From contig NZ_CP098755.1 of assembly GCF_023746555.1 (NCBI RefSeq), forward strand, positions 4,410,001-4,474,000: a DNA stretch of 64,000 bases. The letters run 5' to 3'. Origin of the DNA: Brevibacillus ruminantium (GTDB taxonomy: Bacteria; Bacillota; Bacilli; Brevibacillales; Brevibacillaceae). A program made the position numbers and the translations under genes. How positions within the stretch are numbered: position 1 is the stretch's first letter; every line of letters begins with the position of its first letter. This document shows positions 45,119 through 53,248 of this stretch, piece after piece. A model generated the notes under the pieces. The model was not told the DNA's origin and did not search any database. It was given only the letters and a program-made list of their open reading frames with translations.

Positions 45119-45889
45119 ATGGAACTAGACCTTTCAACCATTCTCTTCCTCGCTTTTTTTGGGTTTATTGCTGCCTTTATTGACAGTACCGTAGGGGGCG
45201 GCGGCTTGATCTCCCTCCCTGCCTTGCTCGGACTGGGCATTCCGCCCTACCTGGCGCTGGGCACGAACAAACTGGCGGGAACCATCTCGTCCGCGACCAG
45301 CTCTGTTACCTTCATTCGTATGGGCAAGTTCGACAAAAAGCTGATGGCGATCTTGTTTCCCGTTTCGCTGGTCGGCGCTTATTTCGGAGCGAAGACCGTT
45401 CTGTTCATCCCCCAGGAATTTCTCAAGGTATTGGTGATCATCATGATGGCGGTCATCTTTATCTATACCTTGCTCAACAAACGATTCGGTGAGAATACCA
45501 GCTTTAAGGGCTACACCAAGTTCACACTCGGCCTGGGTATTCCCATCACCTTTCTGATCGGCTTTTATGACGGTTTCTTTGGTCCCGGTACCGGTTCGTT
45601 TTTCGTCTTTCTGATGGTCCTCTTGTTCGGCTATGATTTCGTCATCGCGGCCGGCAATGGGCGGATTTTGAATCTGGCCAGCAATATTGCCGCTTTGACC
45701 GTCTTTTTGCTGGAAGGCAAGGTGATTTTCATCACAGGTCTGACGATGGGGATCGCCATGCTGCTCGGCGCTACCCTGGGTGCACGCGTGGCTATCAAAA
45801 CAGGGGTACGTTATGTTCGTCCGCTGTTTTTGCTGGTGTCGATTACCCTGATTACCAAGATGGTGTATGAACTGTTTTTTTCACTCTAA
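45119..45889 (+). CDS. TauE/SafE (TSUP) family permease
   Basis: 256 residues from the ATG at 45119 (AAGGTG upstream). About eight membrane helices arranged as two repeats. The conserved N-terminal stretch IDSTVGGGGLISLPALL and the second-repeat counterpart YDGFFGPGTGSFFVFLM are hallmarks of the sulfite-exporter TauE/SafE family. Relatives export sulfite, sulfonates or related organic anions; the substrate is unknown. Confidence 0.92.
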   Translation: MELDLSTILFLAFFGFIAAFIDSTVGGGGLISLPALLGLGIPPYLALGTNKLAGTISSATSSVTFIRMGKFDKKLMAILFPVSLVGAYFGAKTVLFIPQEFLKVLVIIMMAVIFIYTLLNKRFGENTSFKGYTKFTLGLGIPITFLIGFYDGFFGPGTGSFFVFLMVLLFGYDFVIAAGNGRILNLASNIAALTVFLLEGKVIFITGLTMGIAMLLGATLGARVAIKTGVRYVRPLFLLVSITLITKMVYELFFSL

Positions 45890-45902
45890 TCCCCGCAATC
45901 AA

Positions 45903-45956
45903 AAATGGATAGGTCAGCAGAGACTTTCTCCCGCTGCCCTATCCATCATTTTTTCC
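45903..45956. terminator. Terminator of the TSUP permease gene
   Basis: ATGGATAGG pairs with CCTATCCAT and is followed by CATTTTTTCC. It overlaps the last codons of the convergent small gene at 45939. Confidence 0.82.
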
Positions 45957-46127
45957 TTTGCGCTGTTTCACGCGCAGAATGATGCCATCGATCAGAAGCC
46001 CGATGCCTGCTCCGTAAAAGGGAGTGGCAAAGCGAACCCCTTCGCTGATCGGAAGTGCTTTTAAATAAACAACGACGACGCCGACAATGAAGCCGATCAT
46101 CGTGTAGCGCAGACGGGTCGGACCCAT
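45939..46127 (-). CDS. Small two-helix membrane protein, function unknown
   Basis: 62 residues. AAAGGGG precedes the ATG. Two hydrophobic segments (about residues 9-25 and 35-52) and a basic C-terminal tail (RVKQRKGKNDG). It lies 21 bases after the YneF-like gene, so the two are probably co-transcribed. Confidence 0.7.
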   Translation of the reverse strand: MGPTRLRYTMIGFIVGVVVVYLKALPISEGVRFATPFYGAGIGLLIDGIILRVKQRKGKNDG

Positions 46128-46148
46128 GTCGTCATCCCCTTTGGCACA

Positions 46149-46379
46149 TTACTTTCCAAATTTTTTCGGCATCTTCATATTCTTCATGTTGCGGCTCATT
46201 TGCTTCAATTGTTTTTGATTCAGGTTCATCCCCATGGAACGAGCCATTGCTTGTATTTGTTTGTCATCCATCTGCATGTTTTCCACTTGCTTGCGCAGAT
46301 AATAGGTGCCTCCGAAGAAACCTCCAGCAAGGCCGACCAGCAGTGTTACGATCGGGATTACCCAGTTGTACCAAGCCAT
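46149..46379 (-). CDS. yneF: YneF-like small membrane protein (UPF0154)
   Basis: 76 residues from the ATG at 46379. An N-terminal membrane helix ending GGFFGGTYYLRKQ is followed by a Met- and Lys-rich charged tail (MARSMGMNLNQKQLKQM), exactly the layout of YneF/UPF0154: a membrane anchor, then an M-G-M-x-x-S/N-x-K-K-hydrophobic pattern. Function of the family is unknown; the B. subtilis gene has a different neighbourhood. Confidence 0.8.
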   Translation of the reverse strand: MAWYNWVIPIVTLLVGLAGGFFGGTYYLRKQVENMQMDDKQIQAMARSMGMNLNQKQLKQMSRNMKNMKMPKKFGK

Positions 46380-46534
46380 CAATACATTACCATCCTCTTT
46401 TGGGAATTACAATCTATTCTATTGTACCACAACTATGTACACTGTACATCGCTAGCGAACGGGTAAAATGATGCTTCCGACCTTCGGCGTTTCTGCTTGT
46501 GCGCGCATATGCTAAGTCAGGAGGTGACGATCGT

Positions 46535-47305
46535 ATGCCCCCCCTTTTGATTCTGGACCCGGGACATGGCGGGATCGATCCCGGCGGCGGTTCCAACTCG
46601 TTTTTTACCGAAAAGGATAAAAATCTGCAAATCTCCCTCTATCAGTTCAATCGATTTCAATCACTCAATATTCCGGTTGCTATCACACGTACCGCTGACA
46701 CGACCCTGTCCAGTGAGGAACGCGCGTCACGCGTGCGTAACAGCGGTGCCCGCTATTGCATATCCAATCACATCAATGTCGGCGGCGGCCGCGGCTCCGA
46801 GGTGATCTACTCGATCTTCGGGTCAGCTGCCTTTCCGCGGTTGATCCAGGATGATCTGGAGGCTGCCGGAATGCCCAATCGCCGCATTTTTACCCGCACG
46901 CTCCCTGACAATCCGCGGAAAGATTACTACTTCATGCATCGGGAAACGGGAAGCGTCGAAACGGTGATCGTCGAGTACGGCTTTGCTGACAATCCCCTGG
47001 ATGCGGATATTTTGCATCGGAACTGGCACCAGCTGGCGGAAGCCGTGGTAATGGCTTTTTGTGCGTACACGGGCCATCCGTACAAACAACCGGCCCCGCC
47101 TAATCCGAGTAATGGAAGTGGAACGGGTATGCCCGATGGAGGAACGAATATCCCGGCCTGGAAGCAAGAAGCGATTGATTGGCTCTTTCAAGAAGGGCTG
47201 CTCACCAATGAAGATTGGCGCCATCAACCAGATACACCGCTTCCCCTCTGGGCGGAAGCCGTCATCCTGAAGCGGCTTTACGAAAAACTGCGAAATCCTC
47301 AGTAA
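46535..47305 (+). CDS. N-acetylmuramoyl-L-alanine amidase with a C-terminal wall-binding-like domain
   Basis: 256 residues from the ATG at 46535 (AGGAGGTGA upstream). Amidase_3 zinc site: His of LDPGHGGIDPG, Glu of TEKDKN, His of ISNHINVGGG and catalytic Glu of VIVEYGFADN. A Pro/Gly/Asn-rich linker (about 192-214) leads to a short C-terminal module (AWKQEAIDWLFQEGLL onwards) resembling S-layer-homology repeats. It cleaves the sugar-peptide bond of peptidoglycan. No signal peptide is seen, as in amidases released by a holin, at mother-cell lysis or from phage; no phage genes are near. Confidence 0.9.
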   Translation: MPPLLILDPGHGGIDPGGGSNSFFTEKDKNLQISLYQFNRFQSLNIPVAITRTADTTLSSEERASRVRNSGARYCISNHINVGGGRGSEVIYSIFGSAAFPRLIQDDLEAAGMPNRRIFTRTLPDNPRKDYYFMHRETGSVETVIVEYGFADNPLDADILHRNWHQLAEAVVMAFCAYTGHPYKQPAPPNPSNGSGTGMPDGGTNIPAWKQEAIDWLFQEGLLTNEDWRHQPDTPLPLWAEAVILKRLYEKLRNPQ

Positions 47306-47340
47306 GGAGGTCACTGCCATGGGTTTTGAGGCAGCGTAAG

Positions 47341-48168
47341 CTACCTATTTTCTGTTCGATACCGCGTCAACGGCGTTTCCGCCATCCCTGAGTAGTTCTC
47401 ACGCGCAGGTACGCTCACCAGCTCATCCTCCGGGAAGCGATAGGCGGTCAGCATCCCGCCAAAGACACATCCCTGGTCGATGTTGAGCGTACCGTTTTTT
47501 CGTTCGGGTTGTGGACGAGGGTCATGCCCCCAGACGATCAGCGGTTCTGTTTTAACTCTCTCCGCCGCCCAATCCCTGCGGATCGGCCTGCCGTCCACAC
47601 CTGTCCCTGCCACATCACCGTAGCGACAATAGCTTTGGATGGAGGGCGTTTCCTTTCCGATGTAATCATCTCGAATCCCGGCGTGCACAGCCACTACGGA
47701 CAGACTGTCACGGTAGTAGAGCATCATGTGCGAAGGAGAGGAAAACAACAGTCTTCTGCTCTGTTCTTTCAAATGACTGGCCCGCTTGGTGCCGTATTCC
47801 TGGGCGAATTGCTGAAATTCGTCTGCCACTTTTTCATCACCGTGTCCCAGCATCACGGGTCGTCCATCCAGCCACCGGGCAATTTTCCATCCGTGGTTGC
47901 TGTCGACCATTTCGGCGAGACCTGCTGCTACATGCCGGATGAAAAATTGCAGCATTTTGAGCGAGTGTGGACCGCGGCTGGTAATGTCTCCGAGGGAAAG
48001 GAGCTTTCGCCCCCCGGGATGGCGGTAGGTTCCGTCATGAGAACGCTGATACCCGAGGCGCTGCAAGAGTTCTGTAAACTCGTCGTAGCAAGCGTGAACA
48101 TCTCCGACAATGTCCACCCCCTGGTCAACGATCATGACCTTGGCGCGTGTACGCGGTTTATGCCTCAT
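47341..48168 (-). CDS. prpE: PrpE-like metallophosphoesterase
   Basis: 275 residues from the ATG at 48168 (AAAGGAG upstream); a longer frame adds only a Lys/Arg-rich stretch. It aligns by eye with B. subtilis PrpE: VGDVHACYDE, LSLGDITSRGP, AVHAGIRDD, YGDVAGTG-DGRPIRRDWAAE and NIDQGCVFGG. Two canonical positions differ: GDxxDRG reads GDITSRG and GNH reads SNH. The His of HGDE and GHDP are kept. PrpE is reported as a Ser/Thr or diadenosine-tetraphosphate phosphatase acting on spore germination (family knowledge). Confidence 0.88.
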   Translation of the reverse strand: MRHKPRTRAKVMIVDQGVDIVGDVHACYDEFTELLQRLGYQRSHDGTYRHPGGRKLLSLGDITSRGPHSLKMLQFFIRHVAAGLAEMVDSNHGWKIARWLDGRPVMLGHGDEKVADEFQQFAQEYGTKRASHLKEQSRRLLFSSPSHMMLYYRDSLSVVAVHAGIRDDYIGKETPSIQSYCRYGDVAGTGVDGRPIRRDWAAERVKTEPLIVWGHDPRPQPERKNGTLNIDQGCVFGGMLTAYRFPEDELVSVPARENYSGMAETPLTRYRTENR

Positions 48169-48273
48169 CCCCCTTGCTCCTTTCCGCTTTTTCTTCTCTC
48201 TATTTTTGCCAGCTTTTCGCAAAAAAACTCACCCTGTGAGGTGAGTCTTGCAAATCGCCATGCTCCCGGCTGC

Positions 48274-48903
48274 TTATTCCAGATGATGTGTATGCACGTA
48301 AATCGCTGCCTGTGTTCGATCCTCGACCCCCAGCTTGGCCAGGATATTGCTGACATGGGTCTTGACGGTTTTGATGCCGATGATCAATTCATCTGCGATC
48401 TCCTGATTGGACTTCCCTTGCCCGATCAGCTTCAGCACTTCCAGTTCACGCGGTGTCAACTGTTCATGCGGCTGCGCTTCCTGCCCATGCCGGAAACGGG
48501 CCATGATTTTACCCGCGACGCGTGATTCCAGTACCGGTTCACCAGCAGCCGCCGCACGAATAGCACGGGCAATTTCCGAAGCGCGTGAGGTTTTCAGCAA
48601 ATAGCTGAAAGCCCCTGCCTCAATCACGGGATATACCTTCTCGTCATCGATAAAACTGGTCAGTACGATGACCTTGCAGGATAGCTGCTTGTCACGGATT
48701 CTTTTGGTCGCCTCTACGCCGCCAATGCCCTCCATGACCAGGTCCATCAAAACCACATCCGGCCCAAGCTCCTCCGCCAGACGCACGCCTTCTTCACCGC
48801 TCGAGGCCTCAGCCACCACCTCGATGTCGTCTTCCGTTGACAAATAGGCGGCCAAGCCCATCCGCACCATTTCGTGATCGTCCACCAGCAACACACGTAT
48901 CAT
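48274..48903 (-). CDS. liaR: LiaR-type response regulator
   Basis: 209 residues. NarL/LuxR family: receiver with DD (8,9), phospho-acceptor Asp54 and the conserved Lys of LLKTS; then the LuxR helix-turn-helix LTPRELEVLKLIGQG...IGIKTVKTHVSNIL. It is the output regulator of the cell-envelope stress system and in B. subtilis activates liaIH. Its ATG overlaps the liaS stop (ATGA), indicating coupled translation. Confidence 0.93.
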   Translation of the reverse strand: MIRVLLVDDHEMVRMGLAAYLSTEDDIEVVAEASSGEEGVRLAEELGPDVVLMDLVMEGIGGVEATKRIRDKQLSCKVIVLTSFIDDEKVYPVIEAGAFSYLLKTSRASEIARAIRAAAAGEPVLESRVAGKIMARFRHGQEAQPHEQLTPRELEVLKLIGQGKSNQEIADELIIGIKTVKTHVSNILAKLGVEDRTQAAIYVHTHHLE

Positions 48904-50021
48904 GTCCGCTCTCCCTCTTCCCTTTCCGTCTGCAGCATGATCGGGATACGCACCTCGATCTGCGTCCCTTTCCCGATTGCCGAATAGATATCAAAAGAGC
49001 CGCCAAGCTCCGCAACCCGCTCCCGCATGCTGCGCAATCCGTAGGAGGTGAACTTTTCTCCCTCCGGATCAAAGCCTACGCCATCATCCACAATCCGCAA
49101 TCGCACCTGGCCCTTCAGCGTAAACAGCTTGACTGCGATCTGATTAGCCCGGGCGTGCCGCAGCGTATTGGACAGCGACTCTTGCAAAATGCGGAATAAA
49201 TGGTCCTCAATCCCGCTGGGCAGATTGCTTGTATCTTCGATTTCCCACGTAATTTCCATCGAATTTTTGCGGGTCAGTTCATCAAGCAAATCCTCGATGG
49301 CATCCTTCAACGCTTTATTTTGCAAAGTGGCTGGACGAAGATGGAGCAAAAGCGCCCTCATCTCGGCTTGAGCGGCCGCAGCCATCTCTTCCACCAGTTC
49401 AATCTGCTGGGCGGCTCGCTGTGGATTTTTTTCCACCAGCCGCTTCATCGCTGCCGTCGTCATGGCGATGGCAAACAACTGCTGACTGACCGCATCGTGC
49501 AGCTCGCGCGCCAGACGCTGCCTCTCTTCCGTGACAGCCGTATGTTGCAGTTGCTCGGCCAAAGCTGCGTTGTGATTGGAAAGACGCTGCAGCGACGCTA
49601 CCTGTTCTTCCCACTGGGCAGCCAAGCGGTTCAATTGCCAGCCCAGTTCCCCAATTTCATCTACGCCCAGCTCCGGTACCCGTGAGGACAGGATGCCTCT
49701 TCCCAGATTCATCGCGGCTTCCCAGAGCACATGAAGTCTCTTTTTCATCAGGTTGCCAAAAACATAGCCCGCAATCAAACCAAACAACCCGGCCGTCAGG
49801 ATCGAAAGCAGCAGAAAGGGGATCAGCGTCTTCCATTCCAAAAAAGCCGGAACATCAATATCGAGATAAGCGGAAAGCCAGCTCGTAACTGCCGGATTTC
49901 GCGCAACCAGGACATACAAGAGATAGCATGAAACAAAAGAGGCGGTAACCGCTCCTACAGCCAGCAGCAAGCCGTAGCGAACATACTGCCACTGGATACT
50001 GGCCAATCGCTGTCGTCGCAT
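48900..50021 (-). CDS. liaS: LiaS-type sensor histidine kinase
   Basis: 373 residues. Two membrane helices near the N-terminus (about 13-35 and 61-85) enclose a short extracellular loop, an intramembrane-sensing layout. A HAMP-like region, then HisKA_3 with ELHDAVSQQLFAIAM, and the ATPase motifs QESLSNTLRHA, DDGVGFD and GLRSMRERV. It senses envelope stress together with LiaF. GGGGG lies nine bases before the ATG; the gene starts 13 bases after liaF. Confidence 0.94.
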   Translation of the reverse strand: MRRQRLASIQWQYVRYGLLLAVGAVTASFVSCYLLYVLVARNPAVTSWLSAYLDIDVPAFLEWKTLIPFLLLSILTAGLFGLIAGYVFGNLMKKRLHVLWEAAMNLGRGILSSRVPELGVDEIGELGWQLNRLAAQWEEQVASLQRLSNHNAALAEQLQHTAVTEERQRLARELHDAVSQQLFAIAMTTAAMKRLVEKNPQRAAQQIELVEEMAAAAQAEMRALLLHLRPATLQNKALKDAIEDLLDELTRKNSMEITWEIEDTSNLPSGIEDHLFRILQESLSNTLRHARANQIAVKLFTLKGQVRLRIVDDGVGFDPEGEKFTSYGLRSMRERVAELGGSFDIYSAIGKGTQIEVRIPIMLQTEREEGERT

Positions 50022-50034
50022 TTGTCAGTACCCC

Positions 50035-50979
50035 CTAGATGTACTTGACTTTAATATCGCCGACGAGCAGCGAAATCTGTACATTGATTTTCGGTGTTTC
50101 CTGTTCGTACTGTTCGGAGCGGATCATCACGCTGCGAGTGATGCCCCCCTGCCTGTGCCCGAATACCTCCAGATCCCCTACACTTACCTCTGCAGTTACG
50201 GCGACGGGCATGTCTACCGGGACGTAAATCGTGACGTCCCCCACCCAACCGTCGACAACAAGAAACGCTTCATCTACCATCAGCATAGCCCGGGACAAAT
50301 CGATCACAACTCCGCCAATCCCATGCCAAATATGCATCTGACTTAGTTCAAAGCGGCCGGAGGTCAAATGAAAATCTCCAATTAACGAGCTTTTGGACTC
50401 TTTTGGCGACAGGATGCTGCCTCCGCCATAGGACGAAGCACGATCCTTGGAACGGAATGAACCAAACGAGGGGCGGTAGCCGTTTTTCTTTCGCCAATGT
50501 CGATTACGGTTATCTCCGTATGGGCGGTGTTCAGGCTCTGGTTCTGGTTCTGGCTCCGCATCCCTCTGCTCCAAACGATCTGGCTCTTCGTAGCGCATGC
50601 CGAAGTCTGATGCCGGCGGATCGCCCTTCCACTCCGGTGGCTCCTCCTCCAAACCCGGCCTTTCTCCTTTTCCGGAGCGTCCGCGAATCAGACGGAAGCC
50701 AAAGTAGATGAACAGTAGCGGGATGATGATATTGAACAAATCATCCGGCCCGATCCCGAGCCACATGTCCAGCGCGATAATGATCCCGAGCGCTGCCAGG
50801 ATGCCTCCGCGAAGCTTCTTTTGATTCCCCCACATCCGTACGCCAAAATAAACAAGCGCCATCGGCCACAAATCAAACAGGCCAAATGAGATAATATGCA
50901 AGCTGTCAAGAAAAAGGCCAACCCCTGTCAAAATGATCAGGACACCGGCCGTCATTTTGTGCAAGCGGGACAATTTCAC
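50035..50979 (-). CDS. liaF: LiaF-like inhibitor of envelope-stress signalling
   Basis: 314 residues, GTG start after GAGGAG. The N-terminal half has about four short membrane helices; then a long charged linker with a Glu-Pro repeat (EPEPEPEPEH near residue 148) and the C-terminal beta-helical DUF2154-like domain (LIGDFHLT, GDVTIYVPVDMPV, GDLEVFGHRQGG, LLVGDIKVKYI). In B. subtilis LiaF keeps LiaS inactive without stress. Confidence 0.94.
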   Translation of the reverse strand: MKLSRLHKMTAGVLIILTGVGLFLDSLHIISFGLFDLWPMALVYFGVRMWGNQKKLRGGILAALGIIIALDMWLGIGPDDLFNIIIPLLFIYFGFRLIRGRSGKGERPGLEEEPPEWKGDPPASDFGMRYEEPDRLEQRDAEPEPEPEPEHRPYGDNRNRHWRKKNGYRPSFGSFRSKDRASSYGGGSILSPKESKSSLIGDFHLTSGRFELSQMHIWHGIGGVVIDLSRAMLMVDEAFLVVDGWVGDVTIYVPVDMPVAVTAEVSVGDLEVFGHRQGGITRSVMIRSEQYEQETPKINVQISLLVGDIKVKYI

Positions 50980-51015
50980 GAAGATCTCCTCTCTTACGCC
51001 CCATGCCGGCTTCCT

Positions 51016-51570
51016 CTACTGTCCTTGACGGCATGTATAGATAAACGCAGGCGGTATATTCAACGGCGTAAATGTGATCTCTACCCGCTGGAACCGCTCC
51101 TGCAGCTCAGCTTTCAATTGAAGGGAGTATTGAAACGTAATAAACAATCCCCCTGGAGCCAGGGCAGATTGTACTTCATTCAAGATACCTGCGCGCAATT
51201 CAGCCGGAAAATTGGCAAACGGTAGACCAGAGATAATCACATCCGCCTTTTCAATTCCTGCATTTCGCCGATACTCATTTAGCTGCAAAGCTTCATCCCA
51301 AATGGTCAGGTTGTCAAACCGATTGACCAGCATGTCACGAAACTGCGGGTCCCGTTCAACCAGAACATACGTCGCATCGTCTCGTTTCAGTTCCAAAATT
51401 TCCTTTGTAAAAGCGCCTGTACCAGGCCCTAACTCTATAATAACATCCGTTTTATTCCATTCCACATTGCGAAGCATCTGTCTGCATAAGAAGCGGGAGC
51501 TGGGGATAATGCTGCCGACGCGTCCCGGTTCTGACAAAAAGCGTCGTAAAAAGACCATAAAGTCTGCCAA
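51016..51570 (-). CDS. Phospholipid N-methyltransferase-like SAM enzyme in the lia cluster
   Basis: 184 residues, TTG start six bases after AGGAGG. SAM motif I is IIELGPGTGAFTKEIL. The remaining motifs (LVERDPQFRDML, GLPFANFP, APGGLFITFQYS) and an N-terminal helix with VGSIIPSSRFL resemble PmtA-type phosphatidylethanolamine methyltransferases and, more distantly, KsgA/Erm adenine dimethylases. GLPFANFP in place of NLPY argues against rRNA methylation. It occupies the liaG position between liaH and liaF. The substrate is inferred only. Confidence 0.82.
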   Translation of the reverse strand: MADFMVFLRRFLSEPGRVGSIIPSSRFLCRQMLRNVEWNKTDVIIELGPGTGAFTKEILELKRDDATYVLVERDPQFRDMLVNRFDNLTIWDEALQLNEYRRNAGIEKADVIISGLPFANFPAELRAGILNEVQSALAPGGLFITFQYSLQLKAELQERFQRVEITFTPLNIPPAFIYTCRQGQ

Positions 51571-51585
51571 GGAAAACCTCCTAGG

Positions 51586-51610
51586 AAAAGCAGCCTGTCA
51601 AACAGGCTGC
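51586..51610 (-). terminator. Partial terminator between liaH and the distal lia genes
   Basis: GCAGCCTG and CAGGCTGC pair perfectly around TTTGA; only TTTT follows, directly before the ribosome site of the methyltransferase gene. It may let most transcripts end after liaIH and a few read through. Confidence 0.65.
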
Positions 51611-51655
51611 CTGGTTGCCACTTTTATTCTACGTGAAAGGTCCGACTTCCTGTCT

Positions 51656-52372
51656 TTACTCTTGTACTTTTGTTGGCTGTTCATCCTTTTTTGCTGGGCG
51701 TTCATCTTTTTTTGCTTGCAGAGATGCTTTGATCTGTGCCAATTCTTCGTCCAGATCCTTGTTTTCAAGGGACTCGAGAGATTGCTCCAAGCCTGCCTGG
51801 GTCTGGCGCCATTGACCGCTCAAATTGGCTTCAGCCTCCATCCGCAGCACTTTTTCCTCCATGCGGTGGAAACCTTTCCCGGCCGATTGATTCCCGATTC
51901 CGACGATAGCCTGGTTGACTTGCTTTTGTGTTTTGGCTACCTGTGCACGGGCCATGAGCGTGAATCTCTTCGCTCTCATTTTATAGAATTCTTCTTTCAG
52001 CTCCGTCAGCTTCTCGCGCATTTGCTGCGCAGCTTCCGATGCTGTCAAATACAGAGCTTCATACTCTTGGGCACGCTGTTCATACTGTTTTTTGTCCGCC
52101 AGGGCCCGGCGAGCCAGGAAATCTTCACCTTCGGCCAAAGCCAGCTTCACCTGACGATCACGCTTCTCAGCAAGCGTCACGGCCTCTTCCCATTGTTGGC
52201 GGAATTTTTTCTCCAAAGCTACCTGACGGGCTACAGATACCTCTACCTGCCCGATCTCTACTTCCATGTCTCGCATATATTGATTGAGCATCACTACCGG
52301 ATCTTCCATCGAATCGATAACGTCATTTACAGATGCCACCGTCAAGTCACGCAGTCGTTTAAAAATACCCAT
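51656..52372 (-). CDS. liaH: LiaH, PspA/IM30-family membrane-protecting protein
   Basis: 238 residues. It starts MGIFKRLRDL, the amphipathic membrane-binding helix of PspA, and then is almost entirely coiled coil (about 25-215) with the family stretch DPVVMLNQYMRDME. Such proteins form large oligomers on the inner face of the membrane under stress. A charged Lys/Asp/Glu-rich tail ends it. AAGGAGG precedes the ATG. In B. subtilis it is the most strongly induced Lia target. Confidence 0.94.
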   Translation of the reverse strand: MGIFKRLRDLTVASVNDVIDSMEDPVVMLNQYMRDMEVEIGQVEVSVARQVALEKKFRQQWEEAVTLAEKRDRQVKLALAEGEDFLARRALADKKQYEQRAQEYEALYLTASEAAQQMREKLTELKEEFYKMRAKRFTLMARAQVAKTQKQVNQAIVGIGNQSAGKGFHRMEEKVLRMEAEANLSGQWRQTQAGLEQSLESLENKDLDEELAQIKASLQAKKDERPAKKDEQPTKVQE

Positions 52373-52450
52373 TTTTTAGTCCTCCTTCATCATATCACAA
52401 GAATTTTAATTGTCATGTACACCCTGTGGGCCTTTGCTTCCTATTTCGAA

Positions 52451-52861
52451 TCAAAACGTTTCTTTCTTGGTTACTCGGTGCTCCCAGTTATCCAAAGCAT
52501 CTTCTTTTAATACACGTTCTGCCCATTGTTTCTCCCAGACTGTCGGCATGTGGTCGTCCGACCTGTCATGTCGGCGGATGAGGCGATAACCCAGGTAAAT
52601 GACCCCGACAGCGATGATGACATTGAACAGCAGGTGCAGCTTGCCGATCAGCATTAACAGCCCGAACAGGAAAACCAGTAACCCCCAGAAGCGGGAACCG
52701 GAACCGCTCATTAGCTTGCGGGCTCCATATAACATGATCAGCCCGGGGATGAGTATTCCGAGGAAGCGACCGCTGTGAATCCCCAGAAGATCCAGAAAGA
52801 CAAATCCTCCAGTCAGCAGCAATGCCAGTCCAAGGAGCACTTTGCCAGACCGCTCGTTCAT
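52451..52861 (-). CDS. liaI: LiaI-like membrane protein
   Basis: 136 residues from the ATG at 52861 (GGAGGG upstream); the longer frame crosses the promoter. Four hydrophobic segments (about residues 8-26, 32-46, 56-72 and 75-90) lead into a charged cytoplasmic tail. The N-terminal pattern (LLGLALLLTGGFVFLDLLGI) is that of LiaF/LiaI-type DUF5668 membrane domains. As the first gene it probably anchors LiaH at the membrane. Confidence 0.85.
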   Translation of the reverse strand: MNERSGKVLLGLALLLTGGFVFLDLLGIHSGRFLGILIPGLIMLYGARKLMSGSGSRFWGLLVFLFGLLMLIGKLHLLFNVIIAVGVIYLGYRLIRRHDRSDDHMPTVWEKQWAERVLKEDALDNWEHRVTKKETF

Positions 52862-52912
52862 GAATTGCTTCCCTCCAATCGTCTTATGTGGTGGTGTGAA
52901 CCTTATGTCCTC

Positions 52913-52941
52913 ATTGTAGACGGGGCAGAGATTTGCGATAA
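52913..52941 (-). promoter_or_regulatory. Possible activator-dependent promoter of the lia cluster
   Basis: A good -10 TACAAT (52913-52918) is 17 bases from a poor -35 TTATCG (52936-52941) on the minus strand. A weak -35 is expected for a promoter needing LiaR. Confidence 0.6.
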
Positions 52942-52964
52942 CGGGCGAGCGGTTGGTTTTTGTC

Positions 52965-52980
52965 TCCGTCCCTGGACGGA
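52965..52980. promoter_or_regulatory. Candidate LiaR operator
   Basis: A 16-bp palindrome, TCCGTCC-CT-GGACGGA, is centred about 66 bases upstream of the likely liaI transcription start. Position and symmetry fit a LuxR-type activator site. Confidence 0.5.
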
Positions 52981-53058
52981 TTAAATGTCCTTCCCAGACC
53001 GGACAAGCACCTATCCGCACTCGGAAAGCTTCTTTATCTAAGGTCTGGAATTGGCCCT

Positions 53059-53105
53059 GGGCTATATGTAGAGACGGCTTTGGGCTATATTCTAGAGATG
53101 GTTTT
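53059..53105. repeat. Imperfect 23/24-bp tandem duplication
   Basis: GGGCTATAT-x-TAGAGA-x-GG-x-TTT occurs twice head to tail (53059-53081 and 53082-53105), and GGGCGAAT starts a third partial copy. It lies between the liaI operator and the cyclic-di-AMP leader. Confidence 0.75.
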
Positions 53106-53248
53106 GGGCGAATTTTGTCTGACGAGTGGACCAGTCACTTCGTTACAGCGTATGACAAAATAATATGTCAAAATTGTGAACAATCTGCGCAAAAAAAGGA
53201 AAAACAGGCCAAGTGTTGAATTCTGTGGAGGTGCGTGTAAAAAAACAT

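Noticed and set aside
51016..51570. Erm-type rRNA methylase conferring macrolide resistance
   Set aside because: The catalytic NLPY-like motif reads GLPF, and the context is lipid and envelope stress; the PmtA-like reading fits better.
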